64,000 bases of DNA from Pararhizobium sp. (GTDB lineage Bacteria > Pseudomonadota > Alphaproteobacteria > Rhizobiales > Rhizobiaceae), in assembly GCA_017794825.1 (NCBI GenBank), contig CP051237.1, forward strand, positions 5,226,501 through 5,290,500, read 5' to 3'. The notes beneath the pieces were generated by a model. The model was not told where the DNA came from. It ran no database searches and saw nothing but the letters and a program-made list of their open reading frames with translations. Positions 1-7,256 of this stretch are shown one piece after another. The position numbers and the translations under genes were made by a program. Within the stretch, counting starts at the first letter, position 1; each line of letters starts with the position of its first letter.

Positions 1-204
1 GAAAACCATTTCATGGGTGAACTGATAAAGGGAAGCGCGCAGCCAGGGGACATCGCATGCATCGTGCTGTCGGCCATCGAGGACGGCGGCTTTTATATCT
101 TCACGCATCCCGAAACGCGTCCCTGGCAGGAACGCCGGTTCAGCGAAATTCTCGGCGCCTATGACAAGGCTGAAGCTGCAGCCGCATCAGTCGCTGCCGA
201 ATGA
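1..204 (+). CDS. Short-chain dehydrogenase/reductase, C-terminal fragment (cut by window start)
   Basis: The reading frame is open from base 1 and stops at 202-204, giving about 67 C-terminal residues. The tail (IEDGGFYIFTHPE, then a short alpha-helical end) is typical of the substrate-loop and C-terminal region of classical SDR oxidoreductases; the Rossmann GxxxGxG and YxxxK motifs would lie upstream of the window and cannot be checked. The stop overlaps the next frame by an ATGA, so it is the upstream member of the aromatic-acid operon. An oxidoreductase role in preparing or modifying the aromatic substrate is inference. The family call rests only on C-terminal resemblance. Confidence 0.6.
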   Translation, partial: ENHFMGELIKGSAQPGDIACIVLSAIEDGGFYIFTHPETRPWQERRFSEILGAYDKAEAAAASVAAE

Positions 205-218
205 CAAGAGGAAACCAG

Positions 219-881
219 ATGCCAGAGCAAACACTCAGCTTCAACATGCGGCCGGACCGCGCGTCGGAAGGCAAGGCGCGGCCCCATATCGTCGGCATCG
301 GAGGAACGACGCGCATCGGGTCCAGTTCCGAAGCGGCTCTGCGTTTCGCGCTGAAATGCGCAGAAGCGGAAGGCGCCACAGTCGAGTTGATCGCAGGACC
401 GCTCCTTGATCTGCCGCACTATGATCCGTCGGACGACCATCGATCGCCGTCAGCCCTGCGGCTTGTTAAGTCATTGCGCAGCGCGGATGGAATCATCATC
501 TCGACGCCGAGCTATCACGGCGGCATTTCCGGCATGATCAAGAATGCGCTCGACTATGTCGAGGACATGCGGGACGATCAGGAGCCGTATTTCGAAGGCC
601 GGAGCGTCGGTCTGATCGTATCGGCCTACGGCGCCCAGGCGCTCGGTATCACGATGGCGTCGACCCGCTCCATTATCCATGCGCTGCGCGGTTGGCCGAC
701 GCCCTACGCAGCCACCTTGAATTCAGCCGAAAAGCCCTTTGAAAATGGCTTGCCGGCGAATGAATCCGTTGCCGAGCAGCTGCGTATTGTCGCGCAGCAA
801 ACCATCGAATTCGCACAGATGAAGATGGCTGTCGGCAGCGGCGCCCCGAAGTCCGAAGCGATCGCTGCGGCTACCGGGTGA
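219..881 (+). CDS. NAD(P)H-dependent FMN reductase
   Basis: Flavodoxin-like fold reductase of 220 aa. The N-terminal phosphate-binding loop GGTTRIGSSSE and the central STPSYHGGISGMIKNALD segment are the FMN-binding hallmarks of the NADPH-dependent FMN reductase family (SsuE/MsuE/ArsH-like). Such enzymes supply reduced FMN to two-component monooxygenases or act on quinones. I chose ATG 219, which has an AGAGGA site 7 nt upstream; an in-frame ATG at 201 overlaps the preceding stop and would add six residues. No oxygenase component is in the window, so its partner, if any, would be upstream. It sits just before the TAXI transporter genes. Confidence 0.85.
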   Translation: MPEQTLSFNMRPDRASEGKARPHIVGIGGTTRIGSSSEAALRFALKCAEAEGATVELIAGPLLDLPHYDPSDDHRSPSALRLVKSLRSADGIIISTPSYHGGISGMIKNALDYVEDMRDDQEPYFEGRSVGLIVSAYGAQALGITMASTRSIIHALRGWPTPYAATLNSAEKPFENGLPANESVAEQLRIVAQQTIEFAQMKMAVGSGAPKSEAIAAATG

Positions 882-959
882 ACATCACGCGTCGGGCCCT
901 GGAGGCGGCCTGACTTCTTTTTATTGGCTCCGAATAATTCGGAAAAAGGGAGGAAATCC

Positions 960-1925
960 ATGCGAAATCTGTTTCTTACTGTAGCGTCGGCTGTCGTTGT
1001 CAGCGCAGGCGTGCTGACAGGCGCGGCGAGGGCCGAGACCGTCTCGATGGCGACGTTGCCGCCGGGCGCAATCAACAATGTCCAGGCGCAGGCGATAGCC
1101 AAGGTGCTTCAGGAAAACACCGACCTTCAGGTGCGCGTCGTCAGCTTCAACGGACCGGCCGCCATTCTTGGCTCCGTTCAGAACGGCCAGGCGGAGTTCG
1201 CCTTCGTATCCAACGACGAAGCCGGCGTCGCCTTTCAGGGCGTCGGTGAACATGATGGCCGGGCGATGGAAGATCTGCGGCTTGCCGTGACGGCGTTTCC
1301 GTTCAAGGTCGGCATTCTTGTGCGCAAGGATTCGGGCATCAACAGTGTCGCCGATCTGAAAGGCAAGCGCTTCCCGACTGGCTGGCAGGGCTTCAAGCAG
1401 GGCATCGACCTTTCGAACGCCATGCTCGCCACCGCCGGCTTGAGCCTCGACGACATGGATGGCGTGCCAACCGCCAACCTGCTTCGCGCGGCCGACGATT
1501 TCAAGGCCGGTCGTCTCGACGCAACGATATTCGCCGTGGGCGCTCCGAAGGTCGCCGAACTCGACGCCGCCGTCGGCATCAAGTTCCTCGATCTGCCCGA
1601 CACCGAAGAAGCAGCCGCCGCAATGAACGCTGTGCGTCCGGAATACCATCTGGCCGAACAGGCGCCGGCGCCGCATCTTGCCGGTATCGATGGAGAAACG
1701 ACCCTGATGGAATATGCGGTGGCCGTTGTCGTCAACGCCAATGTTTCCGACGAGATGGTTCGCAAGGTCGATGAAGCGATCTATGCAAACAAGGTAGGCC
1801 TCGTAGCGGGACACCCATCCTTCAACGCGATGACCCAGGAAGGTCTTTCGATGAAGCAGCCGCGCGTTCCTTACCATCCGGCTTCCATCGAATTCTTCAA
1901 GGAAAAGGGCATCTGGCAGGAGTAA
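960..1925 (+). CDS. TAXI family TRAP transporter solute-binding protein
   Basis: Periplasmic substrate-binding protein of 321 aa. It starts with a Sec signal peptide (cleavage near GAARA-ET, about residue 23), followed by the TAXI-family pattern: a gAINNVQAQAIAKVLQ segment, LGSVQNGQAEFAFV, and the middle SVADLKGKRFPTGW block. TAXI proteins work with fused 4TM/12TM permeases, and one follows 63 nt downstream, so the pair forms a complete importer. ATG 960 has a strong GGGAGGA site. A small hairpin (929-943, TCCGAA-TAA-TTCGGA) lies just before this site and may protect or separate the transcript segment for the highly expressed binding protein. The ligand is probably an aromatic carboxylate, by operon context only. 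Confidence 0.88.
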   Translation: MRNLFLTVASAVVVSAGVLTGAARAETVSMATLPPGAINNVQAQAIAKVLQENTDLQVRVVSFNGPAAILGSVQNGQAEFAFVSNDEAGVAFQGVGEHDGRAMEDLRLAVTAFPFKVGILVRKDSGINSVADLKGKRFPTGWQGFKQGIDLSNAMLATAGLSLDDMDGVPTANLLRAADDFKAGRLDATIFAVGAPKVAELDAAVGIKFLDLPDTEEAAAAMNAVRPEYHLAEQAPAPHLAGIDGETTLMEYAVAVVVNANVSDEMVRKVDEAIYANKVGLVAGHPSFNAMTQEGLSMKQPRVPYHPASIEFFKEKGIWQE

Positions 1926-1988
1926 TTCTACCGGTCCCTTTCCTGAAGAACCCTTTCAAGATCAATCGACCCAGTTGGAGCCAAGGCA

Positions 1989-3974
1989 TTGGCCGATAGT
2001 GAAACAACAGCAGAGCCAGTCATCCAACCGGGTCTGGATCCTGAACCCGAACTGCCGGCGCGTCCGGCGGTTCGGATTGTGTCGGCCATTCTGGGCGCAC
2101 TGATCGCCTTTGCCGGTCTTGCCTGGGGCGCCAATTTCTACCGCATGATCGGATGGAACTTTCTTGCCGAGCAGTTCCTGGCCGCCGTGCTCGGGCTGGC
2201 CATCGCCGTTGTCTTTGTCATGCGTCCGCTGCGGCGCGACGCTCCCACGGGAAACCCAGCCTGGTACGACTGGGTTCTCGCCGCCATCGCGCTGGCCAAC
2301 GGCGTCTATGTCGCGATCGAGTATCCGAACATTCTGTCGACATTCTTCAATCTTCCGCTCGACGGTCTGATCGCCGCCTGGATCTTCTTTGTGCTGGTAA
2401 TCGAAGGTCTGCGTCGAACATCCGGCTGGTCGCTGGTTTTCGTCGTGCTTGCCTTCACCGCCTACGCGCTCGTCGGCCATCTGGTCGGCGGCGATCTGGA
2501 GACGCGCGAGGTGGAGTTGAACCGTATGATCCTCTATCTCGGAGTCGATACGAGCGGCCTTTTCGGCCTAGTCCTGCTTGTCGGGGTGACGGTCGTCATA
2601 CCGTTCGTCTTCTTCGGTCAATTGCTGTCATCTTCAGGCGGCGCGGCTTTCTTCAATGATATTTCGCTCGCGCTGATGGGACGTTTCCGCGGCGGCGGCG
2701 CAAAGATCTCGGTGCTGGCCTCGTCTCTGTTCGGATCTATCAACGGCATCGTTGTCTCCAACATCCTGGCGACCGGGGTCATCACCATTCCGATGATGAA
2801 GAAGGCGGGCTTTCGCCCTGAAAAAGCCGCGGCCATCGAAGCCAGCAGTTCCAATGGCGGTCAGTTGATGCCGCCGGTCATGGGCGCTGTCGCGTTCCTG
2901 ATGGCCGACTTCCTGCAAATATCCTATGCCGACGTGGCAATCGCGGCGCTTGTGCCGTCGCTGCTCTACTATCTGGCGCTGTTCATCCAGGTCGATCTCG
3001 AGGCGGCGAAGGACGGCATCACGCGCGTTCCCGCGTCGCAGATTCCGCGTCTGTTAAAGGTTTTCGCCAGAGGCAGCGCGTTCTTTCTGCCATTCGCGGT
3101 CCTGATCTACGCTCTGTTCTGGCAGAATCGCGAAGCCGAGAATGCAGCTGTTCTCGCTTCCGTCGCAGTGATGTTGATCGGCTTCGTTCTGTCCTATGGC
3201 GGCAGCCGCTTGACGATCCGCGAGGTCTGGAACTGCATCGTTCGCACCGGACTTTCGTCCGCCGATATCATCATGATCGCGGCGGCCGCCGGCTTCATCA
3301 TGGGCATCCTGCAATATACCGGTCTCGGCTTCGCGCTGACTCTGCTTCTGGTCAAGCTCGGCTCGGGCAATGTGTTCCTGCTTTTGTTGATCGCAGCGGT
3401 CATGTGCATCATACTTGGCATGGGCATGCCGACGCTTGGAGTCTACGTGCTTTTGGCGGTTCTGATCGCGCCGGCGCTGATCGAGGTCGGCATCACTCCG
3501 CTCGCCGCCCACATGTTCATCCTCTATCTCGGTATGATGTCCTTCGTGACGCCGCCGGTGGCGATCGCCGCATTCTTTGCCGCGACCCTCGCCAAGGCGG
3601 ATCCGATGAAGACCGGGTGGGCAGCCATGCGCTTCTCGTGGCCGGCCTATATCGTGCCTTTCCTGTTCGTCTTCTCGCCGTCGCTGCTTTTACAGAGTAC
3701 GTCGCCGGTGGGGATATCCATATCGCTGGCCACGGCCGTCGCCGGCGTTTGGATCGTTTCCGCAGGCATGATCGGGTTCGGATTTCGGCATATGACTCTG
3801 GCGACGCGCGTCGCAGCCATCATCGGCGGAGGCCTGTTGCTGTTGCCGCCCGAGTTCGCCTCCTGGGCGCCTTATGCAAACATTGCCGGTGTTCTGATCG
3901 CCGCCGGGGTTGTGGCGATGGAATTTCTGGCCCGAAAGCGGAACGTCGCCTCGGGTGGCGCGCCGGCGGAGTAA
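1989..3974 (+). CDS. TRAP transporter fused permease (4TM/12TM, DctQM-type)
   Basis: Large integral membrane protein of 661 aa fusing the small DctQ-like part (first four transmembrane helices, about residues 24-185) to the large DctM-like part (about 12 helices, residues 190-645). The GSINGIVVSNILATG and SSSNGGQLMPPVMGA segments are typical of the TAXI-associated fused permease family. It uses a proton or sodium gradient to import the ligand delivered by the adjacent TAXI binding protein. The start is TTG 1989 with GGAG at 1977-1980; no better ATG is near, and the first residues form a short acidic cytoplasmic tail. The nearest family alternative is a DctM alone, but the length and extra N-terminal helices support the fusion. 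Confidence 0.9.
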   Translation: MADSETTAEPVIQPGLDPEPELPARPAVRIVSAILGALIAFAGLAWGANFYRMIGWNFLAEQFLAAVLGLAIAVVFVMRPLRRDAPTGNPAWYDWVLAAIALANGVYVAIEYPNILSTFFNLPLDGLIAAWIFFVLVIEGLRRTSGWSLVFVVLAFTAYALVGHLVGGDLETREVELNRMILYLGVDTSGLFGLVLLVGVTVVIPFVFFGQLLSSSGGAAFFNDISLALMGRFRGGGAKISVLASSLFGSINGIVVSNILATGVITIPMMKKAGFRPEKAAAIEASSSNGGQLMPPVMGAVAFLMADFLQISYADVAIAALVPSLLYYLALFIQVDLEAAKDGITRVPASQIPRLLKVFARGSAFFLPFAVLIYALFWQNREAENAAVLASVAVMLIGFVLSYGGSRLTIREVWNCIVRTGLSSADIIMIAAAAGFIMGILQYTGLGFALTLLLVKLGSGNVFLLLLIAAVMCIILGMGMPTLGVYVLLAVLIAPALIEVGITPLAAHMFILYLGMMSFVTPPVAIAAFFAATLAKADPMKTGWAAMRFSWPAYIVPFLFVFSPSLLLQSTSPVGISISLATAVAGVWIVSAGMIGFGFRHMTLATRVAAIIGGGLLLLPPEFASWAPYANIAGVLIAAGVVAMEFLARKRNVASGGAPAE

Positions 3975-3976
3975 CG

Positions 3977-3999
3977 ACGCCCTTCACCGGGCGTATTTT
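3977..3999 (+). terminator. Intercistronic hairpin with weak terminator character
   Basis: A six-base-pair stem ACGCCC/GGGCGT with loop TTCACC is followed by ATTTTAT. It lies between the permease stop and the start of the dioxygenase gene. The stem is short and the T-run interrupted, so partial termination or mRNA processing separating transporter from enzyme transcripts is more likely than full termination. Confidence 0.4.
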
Positions 4000-4016
4000 A
4001 TGAAAGAGGTATTGCT

Positions 4017-5066
4017 ATGGTTACGAAAACATCCGCATCCGACAACAAGCAGCAATTCTATGACCGTCTGGCGCCCCAGAATCTGGCGCCGCTGTGGGAG
4101 GTGCTCAAAGGCCTCTTGCCAAGCGAACCGAAATCGAAAGCTGTGCCGCACCACTGGAGCTACGCCGATGTTCGGCCATTGCTGCTGGAATCGGGGCGAC
4201 TGCTGACAGCGCAGGAAGCCGAGCGCCGCGTACTTGTTCTGGAAAACCCGGCGCTGCCGGGACAGTCGCGCGCCACGGCGACGATGTATTCCGGAATCCA
4301 GCTCATCATGCCGGGCGAGACCGCGCCGGCGCACCGACATACTCCCTCGGCGCTGCGCTTCATGCTGGAAGGCGAGGGCGCTTTCACGGCGGTCGGCGGC
4401 GAGCGCACCACGATGCGCAAGGGGGATTTCATCATCACGCCGTCATGGGCGTTTCACGATCATGGCAATGAGGGCAATGATCCCTGCGCCTGGCTCGACG
4501 GTCTCGATCTGCCGCTCGTTCAGTTCTTCGAAGCAGGCTTCAACGAGCACTACAATGACGACCGCCAGTCTATTTCACGGCCGGAAGGCGACGCGCTCGC
4601 GCGATTCGGCTCCAATATGCTGCCGCTGAAGCCGGAGAGCCGTTACGGGCTGACGACGCCGATCTTCAATTATCCTTACGAGCAGACCCGGCAGGCGCTC
4701 GTCGAAGTCGCCCGCTGCGGCGACCCTGATCCCCATGAAGCCGTCTCGATGCGCTATTCCAATCCGCTGGATGGCGGCTGGGCCATGCCGACCATGTCCG
4801 CCTGGATGATTCATGTGCCGAAGGGCTTCACAACCAGGCCGATTCGATCCACAGACGGGATTGTCATGTGTCTCGGCGAGGGCTCGGCGACGGTGACAAC
4901 CGGCGAAAAATCTTTCGATCTTTCGGAAAACGATGTCGTCGCATGTCCCGGCTGGACCTGGCGCAGCTTCAAGGCCAAGGAGGACAGTTTCATCTTCTGT
5001 TTCTCCGACCGCGTAGCTCAGGAAAAGCTCGGCCTCTTCCGCGAAGAGCGCCGCGACAACGTCTGA
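4017..5066 (+). CDS. Gentisate/salicylate 1,2-dioxygenase family ring-cleaving dioxygenase
   Basis: Bicupin Fe(II) dioxygenase of 349 aa that opens the aromatic ring between the carboxyl- and hydroxyl-bearing carbons; gentisate gives maleylpyruvate. The N-terminal cupin carries the expected iron ligands: H106 and H108 in APAHRHTPSALRF and H147 in WAFHDHGN. The PKSKAVPHHW block near residue 38 also matches the family. In the C-terminal cupin the histidines are missing (RPIRST and WTWRSF at the ligand positions), as is usual in this family, where only one cupin binds iron. From remembered resemblance, salicylate 1,2-dioxygenase-like activity is as possible as gentisate activity. The adjacent FAH-family hydrolase would process the ring-fission product. 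ATG 4017 follows GAAAGAGG. Confidence 0.85.
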   Translation: MVTKTSASDNKQQFYDRLAPQNLAPLWEVLKGLLPSEPKSKAVPHHWSYADVRPLLLESGRLLTAQEAERRVLVLENPALPGQSRATATMYSGIQLIMPGETAPAHRHTPSALRFMLEGEGAFTAVGGERTTMRKGDFIITPSWAFHDHGNEGNDPCAWLDGLDLPLVQFFEAGFNEHYNDDRQSISRPEGDALARFGSNMLPLKPESRYGLTTPIFNYPYEQTRQALVEVARCGDPDPHEAVSMRYSNPLDGGWAMPTMSAWMIHVPKGFTTRPIRSTDGIVMCLGEGSATVTTGEKSFDLSENDVVACPGWTWRSFKAKEDSFIFCFSDRVAQEKLGLFREERRDNV

Positions 5067-5108
5067 CCAGTTCAGGAACAAAGACAGTTACATCAGAAAG
5101 GTACCTGC

Positions 5109-5963
5109 ATGCGCTTCTGCCGCTTCAACGACGATCGCCTTGGCGTGGTCGAGGGAAACACCATTCGCGACGTCACCGGAGCGGCTGACGCGCTGCCGGC
5201 CTTGAAATGGCCAGTTCCGCGCGGCGATCACTTCTTCAATCACTTCGACATGATGCGGGCGAAGATGGAGGAACTGGCTGCCGGCGTTCCGACGCTGCCT
5301 GTCGACGAGGTCAAATTGCTGTCGCCCGTCGCCAATCCCGGCAAGATCGTCGCGGCGCCGGTCAATTATCAGCTCCACCTCGATGAATCGCGCGTGGACA
5401 CGCAGATCAACTTCGGCTCCCAGGTGAAGACGATCGACGATTACGGCGTGTTTCTGAAAGCCCCCAGTTCAATGATCGGCGCCAGCGACGTCGTCATGGC
5501 CGACTGGCCGGACCGGCGCATCGACCACGAGATCGAATTGGCCTTTGTTATCGGGAAAAAGGGCTTTCGCATCAGTGAGGAGGATGCGCTCGACCATGTC
5601 GCCGGCTACATGATCGGTCTCGACATGACGATCCGCGGCACCGAGGATCGCTCCTTCCGCAAGTCGCTCGACACTTTTACCGTCTTCGGACCGCACATCG
5701 TCACCGCCGACGAACTGGGCGATCCGGACAATCTCGATTTCGAGCTGAAGATCGCTGGCGAGACGCGACAGAAATCCAACACGTCGATGCTGATCTGGGG
5801 CTGCCGCAAGCTGATCGCCTATGCGTCGAAGGCCTACACGCTTTATCCCGGCGACATATTCATGACCGGCACGCCCGAAGGCGTCGCGCCTGTCCAGTCC
5901 GGCGACGTCATGCATGCCTGGATCGACCGGATCGGCGAAATGTCGGTGCGCGTATCGGCATAG
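5109..5963 (+). CDS. Fumarylacetoacetate hydrolase family protein (probable fumaryl-/maleylpyruvate hydrolase)
   Basis: FAH-fold C-C hydrolase of 284 aa. A variable N-terminal part (1-75) is followed by the catalytic domain with metal ligands E141 and E143 in DHEIELAF and D172 in IGLDMTIRG, and the conserved TGTPEGVAPV near the C terminus. These enzymes cleave acylpyruvates; next to a gentisate dioxygenase the likely reaction is fumarylpyruvate or maleylpyruvate to pyruvate plus fumarate or maleate. No maleylpyruvate isomerase gene is in the window, so direct maleylpyruvate hydrolysis or an isomerase elsewhere must be considered. The spacer after the dioxygenase is 42 nt, with AAAGG before ATG 5109. 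Only 7 nt separate its stop from the stop of the convergent molybdenum hydroxylase operon. Confidence 0.82.
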   Translation: MRFCRFNDDRLGVVEGNTIRDVTGAADALPALKWPVPRGDHFFNHFDMMRAKMEELAAGVPTLPVDEVKLLSPVANPGKIVAAPVNYQLHLDESRVDTQINFGSQVKTIDDYGVFLKAPSSMIGASDVVMADWPDRRIDHEIELAFVIGKKGFRISEEDALDHVAGYMIGLDMTIRGTEDRSFRKSLDTFTVFGPHIVTADELGDPDNLDFELKIAGETRQKSNTSMLIWGCRKLIAYASKAYTLYPGDIFMTGTPEGVAPVQSGDVMHAWIDRIGEMSVRVSA

Positions 5964-5970
5964 TCGGCCT

Positions 5971-6438
5971 TCAAGCGCTTTTTTCCGCGATGCATCGTTC
6001 GATCGCGCGCACGATGCCGCGGTAACCGGTGCATCGACAAACACAGCCGGCAAGTTCGGCGCGAATCTCGTTTTCATCGGGGCGATCCAGCCGGCTCACG
6101 ATGTCATAGGCCGTCGCCAGCATCCCGGGCGTGCAATATCCGCACTGTAAAGCGTGTTCCTCGCGAAACGCTTTCCGCAGCCGCGCCATCAGCTTGTCAC
6201 CGTCATAGCCCTCGACGGTGGTGATCTCGACGCCATCGCAGGAGGCCGCCATGGTGATGCAGGATCGGATCGGCATTCCATCCATCAGCACAGTACAAGC
6301 GCCGCAGGCGCCGTGCTCGCATCCCAGATGTGTGCCCTTGAGTGAAAGCCGTTCGCGCAGAAAATCGGCAAGGTTCAGTCGGGGGTCGATGTCCGTACTG
6401 ACCTGTCTGCCGTTTACGGTGAGTGACAGTGTGGTCAC
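5971..6438 (-). CDS. Molybdenum hydroxylase small subunit, [2Fe-2S] (CoxS/XdhA-like)
   Basis: Iron-sulfur subunit of 155 aa in the xanthine oxidase/CO dehydrogenase superfamily. The N-terminal plant-ferredoxin cluster is C40, C45, C48 and C60; the second, alpha-helical cluster is C99, C102, C134 and C136 (CGYCTPG and CRCTGYR). It passes electrons from the molybdenum site of the large subunit to FAD in the medium subunit. The start is GTG at 6438, with a GGAGG seven bases upstream and a 4-nt overlap with the medium-subunit gene. It is the last gene of the minus-strand dctPQM-coxLMS operon. Confidence 0.93.
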   Translation of the reverse strand: MTTLSLTVNGRQVSTDIDPRLNLADFLRERLSLKGTHLGCEHGACGACTVLMDGMPIRSCITMAASCDGVEITTVEGYDGDKLMARLRKAFREEHALQCGYCTPGMLATAYDIVSRLDRPDENEIRAELAGCVCRCTGYRGIVRAIERCIAEKSA

Positions 6439-7256
6439 GTTCGAACCTCCTCGATCGCGCGCCTGAGGCATACTGTGTGGATCTGCATCTCGTAGCGGCC
6501 GAGTGAGCCAATAGTTTGGGTCAGCGCATCCTGTATCGCGCCGTCGTCGACAGCTCCTTCCTGGAGCGCCGTTTCGAGCACGGCAAGTCGGTGCGGGCCG
6601 CCAATGGCGCTACTGCCGGCGACCACGCGGCAGAAGCCGCTTTCCGGATCGTGGACGACGGCCGCGATCGCCTCGCCAAAGGCCCCGGATTTCTTGCGCA
6701 TCTTTTGGAAGGACCACAGCAGGTCTGGGGAAGCCTTGGGAACACATATGCCGGTCAGTATCTCGTCTTCCTGCAAGGCCGTCGTGAAAACATCCACCAT
6801 GAATTCCTCGACAGACAGTTTTCGATTTCCGTTTGATCCGGAAACTTCAACATCCGCGCCAAGTGCAATCATCGCCACCGGCCAGTCGGCGGCGGGATCG
6901 GCATGGGCGAGGCTGCCGCCGACGGTGCCTCTGTTCCGAACTGCCCGATAGGCGATATTGCGGGCGACATGGCGCAGCATGCCGCTGCAGTGACCATCTG
7001 CCTCGCCATCCTCTATGCGCGCGTGGCTGACGCCGGCGCCCAGTCGGATGTAACCTCCCGCATCTTCGATTGCAGCGAGTTCCCGAATGGCTCCGATGTC
7101 GACCAGCGTTTTGGCGTATGCGACACGCAGGTTCAACATCGGCACCAGCGACTGACCTCCGGCCAGAATGCGCGCTGAACCACCGCTGTCGGCAAGAACG
7201 GCGATGGCCGCCTCCACCGTATCCGGCTTGTGGAATTCGAGAGGGGGCGCCTTCAC
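6435..7256 (-). CDS. Molybdenum hydroxylase medium subunit, FAD-binding (CoxM-like)
   Basis: FAD-binding subunit of 273 aa. The AGGQSLVPMLNLR motif (residues 31-43) and the TVGGSLAHADPAAD motif (about 110-123) are the two FAD pyrophosphate-binding signatures of the CoxM family; the C-terminal CO_deh_flav_C domain follows. It overlaps both neighbours by 4 nt, so translation is coupled and the three subunits are probably made in equal amounts. It shuttles electrons from the [2Fe-2S] clusters to an external acceptor that cannot be named from sequence. Confidence 0.92.
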   Translation of the reverse strand: MKAPPLEFHKPDTVEAAIAVLADSGGSARILAGGQSLVPMLNLRVAYAKTLVDIGAIRELAAIEDAGGYIRLGAGVSHARIEDGEADGHCSGMLRHVARNIAYRAVRNRGTVGGSLAHADPAADWPVAMIALGADVEVSGSNGNRKLSVEEFMVDVFTTALQEDEILTGICVPKASPDLLWSFQKMRKKSGAFGEAIAAVVHDPESGFCRVVAGSSAIGGPHRLAVLETALQEGAVDDGAIQDALTQTIGSLGRYEMQIHTVCLRRAIEEVRT